A stretch of DNA of 64,000 nt from Thiohalomonas sp041685045. GTDB lineage: Bacteria; Pseudomonadota; Gammaproteobacteria; Thiohalomonadales; Thiohalomonadaceae. Below the pieces are notes generated by a model that did no database searches, was not told the origin of the DNA, and saw only the letters and a list, made by a program, of their open reading frames with translations. The position numbers and the translations under genes were made by a program. Of this stretch, positions 54,373-63,039 are shown in pieces; position 1 is the first letter of the stretch; each line of letters starts with the position of its first letter. The DNA is taken from positions 186,001 through 250,000 of the forward strand of contig JAWLGP010000001.1 in assembly GCA_041685045.1 (NCBI GenBank), read 5' to 3'.

Positions 54373-54543
54373 AGACTCGACACGGGTGGGTGGCTAACCC
54401 TTTCCCGACGGGGACTTCCACCCCGCATGATACGCCGAGCATTGCTCGGCGCGATAACGGTTTGGAAAAGACCTCGCAAGCGCCCGGGCGCGGCTAAAAA
54501 GAAGGTGCGGGAACGCGATATCGCGGGTGGATGCTCTTCGGGC
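54373..54543. other. Spacer between the cargo genes and the sRNA terminator
   Basis: No gene seen. An imperfect GCCGAGCATTGCTCGGC palindrome (about 54431-54447) forms a stem. This is the likely right-hand edge of the inserted segment. Confidence 0.35.
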
Positions 54544-54589
54544 AAAAAAAACCCCGGACGCCAAAAGGGGGGAGAAAACGCGTCCGGGG
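54544..54589 (-). terminator. Intrinsic terminator of the sRNA/polA strand
   Basis: On the minus strand CCCCGGACGC and GCGTCCGGGG form a 10-bp stem (54552-54561 and 54580-54589 in plus coordinates) followed by eight T (54551 to 54544). Confidence 0.9.
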
Positions 54590-54668
54590 CCTATCACACC
54601 CGACTTGGGGCAGCCGGGTCACCTGCTTCCCGCCAGGGAGAGAGAGCGGGAAAGGAGCGCAGTCGCTT
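54544..54668 (-). ncRNA. Probable ErsA/Spot 42-position small RNA downstream of polA
   Basis: Read on the minus strand from about 54668, the RNA would be about 125 nt. Hairpin 1 (TTCCCGC/GCGGGAA, 54627-54652) presents a pyrimidine loop UCUCUCUCCCUG that can pair with ribosome-binding sites; hairpin 2 (ACCCGGC/GUCGGGU, 54598-54619) follows; then a strong terminator with eight U. A sigma-E-type promoter lies at the right distance. Spot 42 in E. coli and ErsA in P. aeruginosa occupy the same polA-engB interval and have similar size, so position, promoter and structure agree. No sequence match to either is claimed. Confidence 0.75.
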
Positions 54669-54674
54669 AACCGA

Positions 54675-54701
54675 TGAGACCACCCTGGTTTCCCGAAGTT
54701 C
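54675..54701 (-). promoter_or_regulatory. Sigma-E/AlgU-type promoter of the sRNA
   Basis: On the minus strand GAACTT (54701-54696), 16 nt, TCTCA (54679-54675), near the consensus GAACTT-N16/17-TCTGA. The predicted start is about 54667-54669, six to eight bases further on, matching the 5' end of the RNA. Confidence 0.65.
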
Positions 54702-54755
54702 AGCGGTCGGGTGAATCCGTTCTGCGCCCCGAATGTCCTTGCCGTTGGCAGGGGA

Positions 54756-57467
54756 TCAGTGCGCCTCGTCCCAGTTGCCGCCGACACCCGTTTCGACTAC
54801 CAGCGGTACGCTCAGTTCCGCCGCCCCGGCCATGAATTCGACCAGTTTCGTGCGCACGCTCTCCAGCTCGGCCTCGGCGACCTCCAACACCAGTTCGTCG
54901 TGCACCTGCATGATCATGCGGGCGTCCGCCCCGGACTCCAGCAGCCAGCGGTCGACCGCGATCATGGCGCGCTTGATGATGTCGGCCGCGGTGCCCTGCA
55001 TCGGCGCGTTGATGGCGGTGCGCTCGGCATATTGGCGGCGCTGGTGGTTGCTGGCATTGATGTCCTGGATGTAGAGGCGACGGCCGAATACCGTCTCCAC
55101 GTAGCCCTTCTCCCGCGCCGTCTCACGGCTGCGATCCATATAGGCCTTCACCCCCGGATAGCGGGCGAAGTAGAGATCGACGTAGGTCTGGGCGGCGGCG
55201 CGGTCGCAGCCCAGCTGGCGCGCGAGCCCGAAGGCGGTCATGCCGTAAATGAGGCCGAAGTTGATCGCCTTGGCGCTGCGCCGCTGCTCGGTGGTGACCG
55301 ACTCCAGCGGCAGTCCGAACACCTCCGCGGCGGTGGCGCGGTGGATGTCCTCGCCGTCGGCAAACGCCCGCAGCAGCCCCGCGTCCTCCGACAGGTGGGC
55401 CATGATGCGAAGCTCGATCTGGGAGTAGTCCGCCGCCAGCAACTGGTAGCCGGGCGCAGCCACAAAGGCCTGGCGAATGCGCCGGCCCTCGGCGGTGCGC
55501 ACCGGGATGTTCTGCAGGTTGGGGTCCGACGAGGAGAGCCGGCCGGTGGCCGCCACCGCCTGGTGGTAGGAGGTATGGACGCGGCCGTCGCGGCTCACCT
55601 GTCCGGGCAGCTTGTCGGTGTAGGTGGACTTGAGCTTGGACATGCCACGGTGCTCGAGGATGAGCCGCGGCAGTTCGTAATCCAGCGCCAGCTCCTGCAA
55701 CACCTCTTCGGCGGTGGAGGGCTGTCCCTTGGGCGTCTTCTTCAGTACCGGCAGGCCGAGCTGCTCGTAGAGGATGGTCTGGATCTGCTTGGGCGAGCCG
55801 AGATTGAAAGGCCCGCCAGCTTCCTTGTGGGCCTGCTGCTCGATCTCCAGCATGCGCGTCGCCAGCTCGCCGCTCTGCTTGCGCAGCAGCGCCGTATCCA
55901 CCAGTACGCCGTTACGCTCCATGCGCGAGAGCACGGCCACCAGCGGCAGCTCGATCTCGCGGTAGAGTTTGGCCAGCCCCGGCTCCACCTCCAGCTGCGG
56001 CCACAATTTGTGGTGCAGCGCCAGGGTCACCTCGGCGTCTTCGGCGGCGTAGTCGCCGGCCTGCTCGATGGGGACCTCGTTGAAGCCGAGCTGTTTGGCG
56101 CCCTTGCCGGCCACCTCTTCATAGGTGATGGTCTTGCGGCCCAGGTACTTCAGCGCCAGCGAGTCCATGTCGTGGCGCACGCCGGTGCTGTTCAGCACGT
56201 AGGACTCGAGCATGGTGTCGTGTACCGGTCCGGCGATGTCGATGCCGGCGGCGGCGAGGACGCTCATGTCGTACTTGAGGTTCTGCGCCAGCTTGGTCTT
56301 GGTCGGGTCGGTAAGCAGCGGCTTCAGGCGCGAGAAGACGTAGTCGCGGCTTAGCTGATCCGGTGCGCCCGGATAGTCGTGGGCGAGCGGCACGTAGGCG
56401 GCCCGGCACGGCTCCACCGCGAAGGAGACGCCGACCACCTCGGCAATCATGTAGTCGAGATTGGTGGTTTCGGTGTCGAAGGCAAACAGCTCGGCCCCTT
56501 CCAGACACTGAAGCCAGCGCTCGAAAGCGGCCTCGTCCAGCACCGTTTCGTAGTGCATCTCCGCCGGTGCCGCCTGCACCGACTCGCCTCCGTCCAGCAG
56601 CTCCGCCAGCCAGCTGCGAAATTCCAGCCGGGAGAAGAGGTCACGCAGGGCATCGGTGTCCGGCTCGCCGCGCTTGAGCTCACGCGGTCCGACCTCGAGG
56701 GGCACGTCGCAGTGGATGGTGACCAGCTGTTTGGACAGCGGCAGGAAGTCGAGGCTGGCGCGCAGGTTCTCGCCGACCTTGCCGCCGATCTCGTCGGCGT
56801 GGGCCATCACCTCCTCCAACGCGCCGTAGGTCTGGATCCACTTGGCGGCGGTCTTCGGCCCGCACTTGGGCACTCCCGGCACGTTGTCCACCGCATCGCC
56901 CACCAGCGCCAGCCAGTCGGTGATGTGCGCCACCGGCACGCCGAACTTCTCCTCCACATGGGCGGCGTCGGTTACCGTGTCGGTCATGGTATTGACCAGG
57001 GTGACGTGGTCGCTCACCAACTGCGCCATGTCCTTGTCGCCGGTAGAGATGACCACCGCCATTCCCTGCGCCTCGGCCTGGCGGGCGAGGGTGCCGATGA
57101 CGTCATCCGCCTCGACACCGTCGACGATCAGCAGCGGCAACCCCATCGCCTGCACCACCTTGTGCAGCGGCTCGATCTGGCCCGCCAGCTCGCCCGGCAT
57201 CGGCGGGCGGTGGGCCTTATACTGATCGAACAGCTCGTCGCGAAAGGTCTTGCCCTTGGCGTCGAACACGACGGCGACATGGTCCGGCTCGTAGTCCTTG
57301 AGCAGGCGGCGCAGCATGTTGGTCACGCCGTAGACGGCACCGGTCGGCTCGCCGCGGGAGTTGGTCAGGGACGGCAGGGCATGGAAGGCGCGATAGAGGT
57401 AGGAGGAGCCGTCCACCAGCACCAGCGGTTTTTCGCTGCGTTCGTTCATCGATTCCGTATCTTTCAA
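54756..57467 (-). CDS. polA: DNA polymerase I
   Basis: The 903-residue protein has all three domains: 5'-3' exonuclease (DGSSYLYRAFHALPSL, DGVEADDVIGTLARQA, STGDKDMAQLV), 3'-5' exonuclease with its active residues (LFAFDTETTNLDYM, NLKYDMSVLAAAG, YAAEDAEVTLAL) and polymerase motifs (AADYSQIELRIMAHLS, RRSAKAINFGLIYGM, QVHDELVLEV). It acts in DNA repair and Okazaki-fragment processing. ATG 57449 is an alternative start. The sRNA and engB lie downstream, DUF2782 and LOG genes upstream and divergent. Confidence 0.97.
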   Translation of the reverse strand: MKDTESMNERSEKPLVLVDGSSYLYRAFHALPSLTNSRGEPTGAVYGVTNMLRRLLKDYEPDHVAVVFDAKGKTFRDELFDQYKAHRPPMPGELAGQIEPLHKVVQAMGLPLLIVDGVEADDVIGTLARQAEAQGMAVVISTGDKDMAQLVSDHVTLVNTMTDTVTDAAHVEEKFGVPVAHITDWLALVGDAVDNVPGVPKCGPKTAAKWIQTYGALEEVMAHADEIGGKVGENLRASLDFLPLSKQLVTIHCDVPLEVGPRELKRGEPDTDALRDLFSRLEFRSWLAELLDGGESVQAAPAEMHYETVLDEAAFERWLQCLEGAELFAFDTETTNLDYMIAEVVGVSFAVEPCRAAYVPLAHDYPGAPDQLSRDYVFSRLKPLLTDPTKTKLAQNLKYDMSVLAAAGIDIAGPVHDTMLESYVLNSTGVRHDMDSLALKYLGRKTITYEEVAGKGAKQLGFNEVPIEQAGDYAAEDAEVTLALHHKLWPQLEVEPGLAKLYREIELPLVAVLSRMERNGVLVDTALLRKQSGELATRMLEIEQQAHKEAGGPFNLGSPKQIQTILYEQLGLPVLKKTPKGQPSTAEEVLQELALDYELPRLILEHRGMSKLKSTYTDKLPGQVSRDGRVHTSYHQAVAATGRLSSSDPNLQNIPVRTAEGRRIRQAFVAAPGYQLLAADYSQIELRIMAHLSEDAGLLRAFADGEDIHRATAAEVFGLPLESVTTEQRRSAKAINFGLIYGMTAFGLARQLGCDRAAAQTYVDLYFARYPGVKAYMDRSRETAREKGYVETVFGRRLYIQDINASNHQRRQYAERTAINAPMQGTAADIIKRAMIAVDRWLLESGADARMIMQVHDELVLEVAEAELESVRTKLVEFMAGAAELSVPLVVETGVGGNWDEAH

Positions 57468-57489
57468 GAGAGACTACAAGGCGGGGCGG

Positions 57490-57620
57490 GCCGCCAAATA
57501 GAACAGGATTGACAGGATGGTTACAGGATTCACAGGATGATAACAAAGGATGGATCCGGCCCAATCAAAACATCCTGTCCATCCTGAAAAAATCCTGTCC
57601 ATCCTGTCCCATTAGGTCAC
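57490..57620. repeat. AATCCTG-type inverted repeat before polA
   Basis: AACAGGATTGACAGGATGGT and variants (57502-57540) face CATCCTGTCCATCCTGAAAA and ATCCTGTCCATCCTG (57569-57605) in the 209-bp spacer between polA and the divergent LOG gene. The arms can pair. It is the same family as the copies near 27060, 30600 and 31357. Confidence 0.8.
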
Positions 57621-57676
57621 TCGCGGGTGGCCGATGCGTATAATGGCCACACAACAACGAGGAGACGGCGGTCGCT

Positions 57677-58399
57677 ATGGATGACCTGCACAAGTCCCAT
57701 CCCGGTATGACACCGATGGATGATTCGATGCTCACCCGGGAGTCCTGGAAAATTTTCCAGATCATGGCGGAGTTCGTGGAGGGTTTCGAAAAGCTCGCCC
57801 GCATTCGGCCATCGGTGAGCATCTTCGGCTCGGCCCGCACCGGTCCGGACCACCCGTACTATCAGCTGACCGAGCAGATTTCGCTCGCCCTGTCCGACGC
57901 CGGCTTTTCGGTGGTCAGCGGCGGCGGGCCGGGGGTGATGGAGGCAGCCAACAAGGGGGCCTACGCCGGCAAATCGCCGTCGGTCGGGCTCAACATCCAG
58001 CTGCCCCATGAGCAGACCGGCAATCCCTACCAGGACATCTCACTCACCTTCCGCCACTTTTTCGCGCGCAAGGTGATGTTCGTGAAGTACGCCTCGGCCT
58101 ACGTGGTGATGCCGGGCGGCTTCGGCACCCTCGACGAGCTGGCCGAAATTCTGACCCTGGTGCAGACCGGCAAGACCCGGCGCATTCCCATCATCCTGGT
58201 CCACCGCCCCTTTTGGGAGCCGCTCGTCGGCTGGTTCCGGGACACCCTGGTGGCGGAGAAAACCATCAGCGCCGAAGACCTCGAACTGTTTCAGCTGTTG
58301 GACAAGCCCGAGGAGGTGGTCGAAGCGATCTTCAGCCATTACGAAAAGCGCGGCTTCGAGCCATCCGCTGAGGAGCAGGAAATCCTGCTCGACCTTTGA
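57677..58399 (+). CDS. LOG family protein (cytokinin riboside phosphoribohydrolase-like)
   Basis: The 240-residue Rossmann-fold protein has SIFGSARTGPDHPYY, VVSGGGPGVMEAANKGAYAG and MPGGFGTLDELAEILTLVQTGK, the LOG signature PGGxGTxxE. Family members hydrolyse nucleoside monophosphates such as cytokinin ribosides or AMP. Divergent from polA. Its physiological substrate here is unknown. Confidence 0.92.
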   Translation: MDDLHKSHPGMTPMDDSMLTRESWKIFQIMAEFVEGFEKLARIRPSVSIFGSARTGPDHPYYQLTEQISLALSDAGFSVVSGGGPGVMEAANKGAYAGKSPSVGLNIQLPHEQTGNPYQDISLTFRHFFARKVMFVKYASAYVVMPGGFGTLDELAEILTLVQTGKTRRIPIILVHRPFWEPLVGWFRDTLVAEKTISAEDLELFQLLDKPEEVVEAIFSHYEKRGFEPSAEEQEILLDL

Positions 58400-58413
58400 C
58401 CCGAGGAATCGCC

Positions 58414-58743
58414 ATGCGCATCTCCCTGCTTGCGGCCCTGCTGGTAGCCACCGGCGCCGTTCACGCCCAAACCGCGCAACCACTCCCGCCCCCGCCCATG
58501 CCGCCGGCGGAGCTCGACCAGCCCGCCGACACCGAGCTGGCCCCGGAAGTCCGTATCCGGCGCCGGGGCGAAGAGGTGATCGAGGAGTACAGCGTGCAGG
58601 GGCGGGTTTACATGCTGCGCATCACCCCGACCGTCGGTGCCCCCTACTACCTCATCGACAGCGATGGCGACGGCCGCCTGGAGACCTTCCACAACGCCCT
58701 GGAGCCGCCCACCATCGTACAGTGGCGGATCTTCGGCTGGTAA
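58414..58743 (+). CDS. DUF2782 exported protein
   Basis: From ATG 58414 this 109-residue protein has a signal peptide (LLAALLVATGAVHA), a Pro-rich stretch (LPPPPMPPAELDQP) and the DUF2782 core (RIRRRGEEVIEEYSVQGRVYMLRITPTVGAPYYLIDSDGDGRLE, then VQWRIFGW). The family is restricted mostly to gammaproteobacteria and often sits near polA. The acidic DSDGDGR could bind a metal ion. Fifteen nt follow the LOG gene. Confidence 0.9.
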   Translation: MRISLLAALLVATGAVHAQTAQPLPPPPMPPAELDQPADTELAPEVRIRRRGEEVIEEYSVQGRVYMLRITPTVGAPYYLIDSDGDGRLETFHNALEPPTIVQWRIFGW

Positions 58744-58759
58744 CCGACTTGTCGAGCAC

Positions 58760-59170
58760 GCCGCTTCTACCCGTAGGAGCGGCGTCCCCACTGCGATGAG
58801 CCTCCCCCGAAGCCCAAAGCCCAACCAATCCGAACACCCCAAGCCACGGCTCGAAACTGTGGGAGCGGCGTCCCCGCCGCGATAAACCTCCCCAAAACCT
58901 AAGCCCCAACCAACCCGAACTACCCCAACCAACGGCTCGACCTGTGGGAGCGTCGTCCCCGCCACGATAAACCTCCCCAAAGCCCAAATCCCAACCAACC
59001 CGAACTACCCCAACCAACGGCTCGACCTGTGGGAGCGGCGTCCCCGCCGCGATAAACCTCCCCCAAAGCCCAAATCCCAACCAACCCGAACCACCCCAAC
59101 CAACGGCTCGACCTGTGGGAGCGGCGTCCCCGCCGCGATAAACCTCACCCGAAGCCAAACCGGCACCAAC
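58760..59170. repeat. Tandem array of about 85-86-bp REP-type units
   Basis: GTGGGAGCGGCGTCCCCGCC begins copies at about 58775, 58861, 58946, 59031 and 59117 (spacings 85-86). Each holds a GCGGCGTCCCCGCCGC hairpin plus a linker with AACCAACCCGAACTACCCC. The first copy is degenerate. The core matches the widespread REP sequences of gammaproteobacteria. Confidence 0.9.
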
Positions 59171-59515
59171 CATCGAACAACCTGTGGATAACTCTGTGGA
59201 CGCCCCGAAGAACACAGGTCAAGGCAAATAACCCGATGTTAGGCACCAGCCCGTGCCACGAGCACCCTGCAAAATTTATTTTTGCTTTTGTTTCGCGGAC
59301 TTAAGTCAATATCGCCCCCAGCCCACCGCTCCCCGCTAGCAAGTATCCACTCACCGCCAAGCCCTTGATCCACCGTCCGCCCGGTGTGCATAAACCCCTT
59401 GCGCTCACCCCCGACTTGCGGTAAAGGCCCCACGCCACGTTCGCCTTACCCGCTCCACTTCCTTAGAATGGGCGCCAGCCAAAGGGGCCACAGAAGCCCC
59501 GCCGACACCTGCCCA
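59171..59515. other. Spacer with a DnaA-box-like site and AT-rich run
   Basis: TGTGGATAA at 59183-59191 is a perfect DnaA box (complement TTATCCACA), with TGTGGACGC 12 nt later. An AT-rich run (AAAATTTATTTTTGCTTTTG) lies at 59269-59288. No gene seen. Confidence 0.4.
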
Positions 59516-60061
59516 ATGGACAAACTGCTACCGCTCATCCGCCTCCTCGAGGCCGTCAACGAACGGATCGGCCGCGCCGTCGCCTGGCTCACCCTCGGCG
59601 CCGTGGTGGTCACCTTCGCCATCGTGCTGCTGCGCTACCTGTTCAATGTCGGCTGGATCGCCATGCAGGAGTCGGTCACCTACCTGCACGCCCTGGTGTT
59701 CATGCTCGGCGCCGCCTACACCCTGCGCCACGACGGCCACGTGCGGGTGGACATCTTCTATCGGAATTTCGGCCCCCGCGGTCAGGCGGTGGTCGACCTC
59801 GCCGGCAGCCTGCTGCTGCTGGCCCCCGTCTGTATCTTCATCATCAGTTCCAGCTGGGAGTACGTCGCCAGCGCCTGGGCCCTGCGCGAAGGCTCGCCCG
59901 AGGCCGGCGGCCTGCCCGCGGTCTTCCTGCTAAAGACCGCCATCCCTGCCATGGCGGTACTGCTGCTGATCCAGGGCACCGTCCTCGCCCTGCGCAGCGC
60001 CCTGGTGCTGCTCGGCCATGCCGAGGATGCCCCCGAACACGACGGCACCCGGGAGATCTGA
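59516..60061 (+). CDS. TRAP transporter small permease (DctQ-type)
   Basis: ATG 59516 (MDKLLPLIRLLEAVNERIG) gives 181 residues with four helices typical of DctQ: LTLGAVVVTFAIVLLRYLFN, VTYLHALVFMLGAAYTLRHDGHVRVDIFYRNFG, AVVDLAGSLLLLAPVCIFIISSSWEYV and AIPAMAVLLLIQGTVLALRSAL. It pairs with the large subunit directly downstream. Mannitol/chloroaromatic-type TRAP systems have this form. Confidence 0.93.
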   Translation: MDKLLPLIRLLEAVNERIGRAVAWLTLGAVVVTFAIVLLRYLFNVGWIAMQESVTYLHALVFMLGAAYTLRHDGHVRVDIFYRNFGPRGQAVVDLAGSLLLLAPVCIFIISSSWEYVASAWALREGSPEAGGLPAVFLLKTAIPAMAVLLLIQGTVLALRSALVLLGHAEDAPEHDGTREI

Positions 60062-60063
60062 GA

Positions 60064-61449
60064 ATGGCCGAATACCTCGCCCTGGTGATGTTCGTGGTGG
60101 TCTGCCTGGTGCTGCTGGCCGGCTTTCCGGTCGCGCTCACCCTGGGCGGCACCGCCCTGCTGTTCGCGTGGGGCGGCGAGGCGGCCGGGGTGTTCGATGC
60201 CACCTTCATGGAGGCGCTGCCGAACCGACTCTACGGCATCATGACCAACCAGACGCTGATTGCCGTGCCGCTGTTCGTGTTCATGGGGGTGATGCTGGAG
60301 CGCTCGAAGGTCGCCGAGAACCTGCTCGACACCATGGCCGCCCTGTTCGGTCCGCTGCGCGGGGGGCTGGGGATATCGGTGATCGTGGTCGGCATGCTGC
60401 TCGCGGCCAGCACCGGCATCGTCGGCGCCACGGTGGTCACCATGGGCCTGCTCTCGCTGCCGACCATGCTCAAGCGCGGCTACAGCCCGGCGGTGGCCAC
60501 CGGCACCATCTGCGCCTCCGGCACCCTCGGCCAGATCATCCCGCCCTCGATCATCCTGGTACTGCTCGGCGACGTGCTCTCCTCCGCCTACCAGCAGGCC
60601 CAGCTCGACATGGGGATCTGGTCCCCGGAGACCGTCTCGGTCGGCGACCTGTTTGTCGGTGCCCTCGTCCCCGGCCTGCTGCTGGTGGGGCTCTATGTCG
60701 TCTACTTGGCGGTAGTAGCCCTGCTGAAACCGCACACGATGCCGGCGATCCCGGCGGCAGAGCGGGCCGGCAACGGCGAGGCGCTGTGGCTGCGCGCGCT
60801 CAAGGTGCTGCTGCCGCCGCTGCTGCTGATCCTGGCCGTGCTCGGCTCGATCATCGGCGGCTTGGCCACGCCAACCGAGGCCGCCTCGGTCGGCGCCATC
60901 GGTGCCCTGCTGCTCGCCGCCAGCCAGCGCCAGCTCGATCTGGAGCGCCTGCGCGAAGTGATGCGCACGACGACCCAGGTCACCAGCATGGTGTTCCTGA
61001 TCTTCATCGGCGCCTCCCTCTTCTCCCTGGTGTTCCGTGGCTACGGCGGTGACGAACTGGTCGAATCCCTCCTCACCGACCTCCCCGGCGGCGCCTTCGG
61101 CGCCATGCTGGTGGTGATGCTGGTGATGTTCCTGCTCGGCTTCATCCTCGATTTCATCGAGATCACCTTCGTGGTGGTCCCCATCGTCGCCCCCATCCTC
61201 CTCGCCATGGACCTCGACCCGGTCTGGCTGGGGGTGATGATCGCCATCAACCTCCAGACCTCATTCCTCACCCCGCCGTTCGGCTTCGCCCTGTTCTACC
61301 TGCGCGGCGTCGCCCCGGCCGAGGTGACCACGATGCAGATCTACCGGGGAGTCGTGCCGTTCATCGCCATTCAGCTGCTGGCCCTCGGCGCCCTGGCGCT
61401 TTGGCCGGAACTGGCCACTTGGCTGCCAGGTATCACCTACGGCGAATAG
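60064..61449 (+). CDS. TRAP transporter large permease (DctM-type)
   Basis: The 461-residue protein has about twelve helices and the DctM pattern: VFMGVMLERSKVAENLLDTMAALFG, GIVGATVVTMGLLSLPTMLKRGYSPAVATGTICASGTLGQIIPPSIILVLLGD, FILDFIEITFVVVPIVAPI and LQTSFLTPPFGFALFYLRGVAP. It transports organic acids using an ion gradient with the small permease. No DctP binding protein is adjacent, so a distant one is probably used. Confidence 0.95.
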   Translation: MAEYLALVMFVVVCLVLLAGFPVALTLGGTALLFAWGGEAAGVFDATFMEALPNRLYGIMTNQTLIAVPLFVFMGVMLERSKVAENLLDTMAALFGPLRGGLGISVIVVGMLLAASTGIVGATVVTMGLLSLPTMLKRGYSPAVATGTICASGTLGQIIPPSIILVLLGDVLSSAYQQAQLDMGIWSPETVSVGDLFVGALVPGLLLVGLYVVYLAVVALLKPHTMPAIPAAERAGNGEALWLRALKVLLPPLLLILAVLGSIIGGLATPTEAASVGAIGALLLAASQRQLDLERLREVMRTTTQVTSMVFLIFIGASLFSLVFRGYGGDELVESLLTDLPGGAFGAMLVVMLVMFLLGFILDFIEITFVVVPIVAPILLAMDLDPVWLGVMIAINLQTSFLTPPFGFALFYLRGVAPAEVTTMQIYRGVVPFIAIQLLALGALALWPELATWLPGITYGE

Positions 61450-61540
61450 CTTGCCTGTGCCCCAATCGCCCGTGCTTCCGCTTTGCCTAATGGACACGTC
61501 TGACGGAGAGGACTGAAATACGCTCGATGGGGACTCATGA

Positions 61541-61954
61541 ATGAAAGCAATCGCTGCAGCTCTCTTGTGTCTTTCGATGAGTGTCAGTGCCAGCCAGTCG
61601 ACAACCTTTGTCGAAACGCAAGTGCGTCACGTATTTGAGATAGCCGAGATTCACTCCTGGTCCTTGGTTGCACTCTCGGCCAAACAGGTCGACCACTTTT
61701 TGGAAATCATCGCTGCACTCGCAGAATGTGAGTGCAAGAAGGCCCGAGCGCTTCTTGAAAAGGATTTGCAGTTACAACAACGACTGCTTGAGAATCAAAT
61801 AGAACAGATGGAAGCGGCAGAGTCTGCCGACCGAGGTGGTGTCGCTTTTGACCTCTTGGGTCAAGCGACGAAAGACAAGGAGGCCAGCTATCGGGCGCTG
61901 GACCGAGCGGCGCGGTATTGGCTGGCCAAAGAGAGCAGACCGCGATCCGAATAG
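61541..61954 (+). CDS. Secreted hypothetical protein
   Basis: The 137-residue protein has a signal peptide (AAALLCLSMSVSA-SQ) and a helical mature part with a CECKK pair of cysteines and a long amphipathic segment (LLEKDLQLQQRLLENQIEQM) that may form a coiled coil. I do not recognise the family. It stands apart from its neighbours. Confidence 0.6.
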   Translation: MKAIAAALLCLSMSVSASQSTTFVETQVRHVFEIAEIHSWSLVALSAKQVDHFLEIIAALAECECKKARALLEKDLQLQQRLLENQIEQMEAAESADRGGVAFDLLGQATKDKEASYRALDRAARYWLAKESRPRSE

Positions 61955-62214
61955 AGCAGCCGACGCGAGCTCGTTCGAAGGTCCGCTGTATCCGGTAACA
62001 AGCGCGGTGCCGAAGATCGATTCGCATCTTCGCAAAGTGCGCTACCCAGCTGCCCGGCAGCAGCCCACTGAGCCTCCCGACCGGACGGGCCCAGGCACCG
62101 TCCGGTCGTCACCGTGATCATCGCCATGGTCATCATGGCCAGGCCTCTCATCCCCGGTCGCTCTTCAGGCAACCGCGAACTGCGGCATCATTCCCAGCCC
62201 ACCGACCTGGACCG
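61955..62214. other. Spacer with a GC-rich hairpin
   Basis: GACCGGACGG-GCCCAGGCA-CCGTCCGGTC (62079-62107) is a perfect 10-bp stem between convergent genes (61541 plus, 62215 minus) without a U run. It may be a bidirectional terminator. No gene otherwise. Confidence 0.5.
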
Positions 62215-63039
62215 TCAGTGACCCTGCGCCAGGACGGCAGCCATCGAATCGATGAACTCGTTAATCGAGGCATCCAGCGCCTGCTTAAAGCCACGCATCG
62301 CGGCGGTAGTAAACTTCACCGAGCCGCCTTCTGCCAAGAAGGCGCGGTACTGCTCGAGTTCCTCCATCGGCACGTTCCGGTAGGTGTAGGCAATGCTCAA
62401 TGCGATGGATTGTTCGATGGCGGACCGGGTCTGGGCCAGTTCACTTTTCAGGCTGGCTTGCACTTGCTCGATGTCCAGAATGGCTTGGGGGTCCATTGAC
62501 TTCATCATGGCGGAGAACACGGCCACCGAAACCGTCTCCTGCAGAGTCACCGCAAAGTCTGTTGCACCGGTCAGCCGGTCCACTTCTTGGGCGAACGCCA
62601 TCCGCTTGGAGTCGGCCATTAATTTATCGGCGCTCTGCAGCATCGCCCGGTAGCCGTCCGGTGTGCTAACGGCGAGCTCTTCCGCAGTGATCTTTCTACC
62701 CAAATCCGACTGGTACCACGTCAGTAGTCTATTGACTTCAGCTTCGGTCAAATCGCCCTTGAGGGAGGACACAACGATTTTCCTGATCTCCGATGGGCGC
62801 AGGGACTTATCCATAGCGACCACGAAGGCGCGGTACATCTCTTCAGGCAGTTCGGCGCCCTGTTGTCGGGCATCTTCGAATCCGCTCTTCATCACCGCAG
62901 GTATTTCAGCCGTCTGCGCCTCGAAACCCGAGAGGTGCAGCAATTGATCGATCGCGCTATCGGCAACGGCAGCACTGGCGAGAGACGAGAAGAGAAGCAG
63001 GGCTTTCAGGGATAAAATTCTGGCAATCGGCTTGAGCAT
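62215..63039 (-). CDS. DUF2059 exported protein
   Basis: ATG 63039 gives 274 residues (MLKPIARILSLKALLLFSSL) with a signal peptide ending near AVADS. The mature part is helical: LHLSGFEAQTAEIPAVMKSGFEDARQQ, RPSEIRKIVVSSLKGDLTEAEVNRLLTWYQSDLGRKI, matching DUF2059 (PF09832) proteins of unknown periplasmic role. It stands alone on the minus strand. Confidence 0.75.
   Translation of the reverse strand: MLKPIARILSLKALLLFSSLASAAVADSAIDQLLHLSGFEAQTAEIPAVMKSGFEDARQQGAELPEEMYRAFVVAMDKSLRPSEIRKIVVSSLKGDLTEAEVNRLLTWYQSDLGRKITAEELAVSTPDGYRAMLQSADKLMADSKRMAFAQEVDRLTGATDFAVTLQETVSVAVFSAMMKSMDPQAILDIEQVQASLKSELAQTRSAIEQSIALSIAYTYRNVPMEELEQYRAFLAEGGSVKFTTAAMRGFKQALDASINEFIDSMAAVLAQGH

Noticed and set aside
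54591..54755. c-di-GMP riboswitch
   Set aside because: Compared by eye with the GEMM pattern and found no matching core; promoter and terminator point to a stand-alone RNA.
54711..56354. 547-codon plus-strand frame
   Set aside because: Antisense of polA; composition of a shadow frame.
58760..59170. CRISPR array
   Set aside because: Linkers are conserved between units, so this is a REP tandem array.
59171..59290. Replication origin
   Set aside because: Only one perfect DnaA box, no dnaA, gidA or cluster of boxes nearby.
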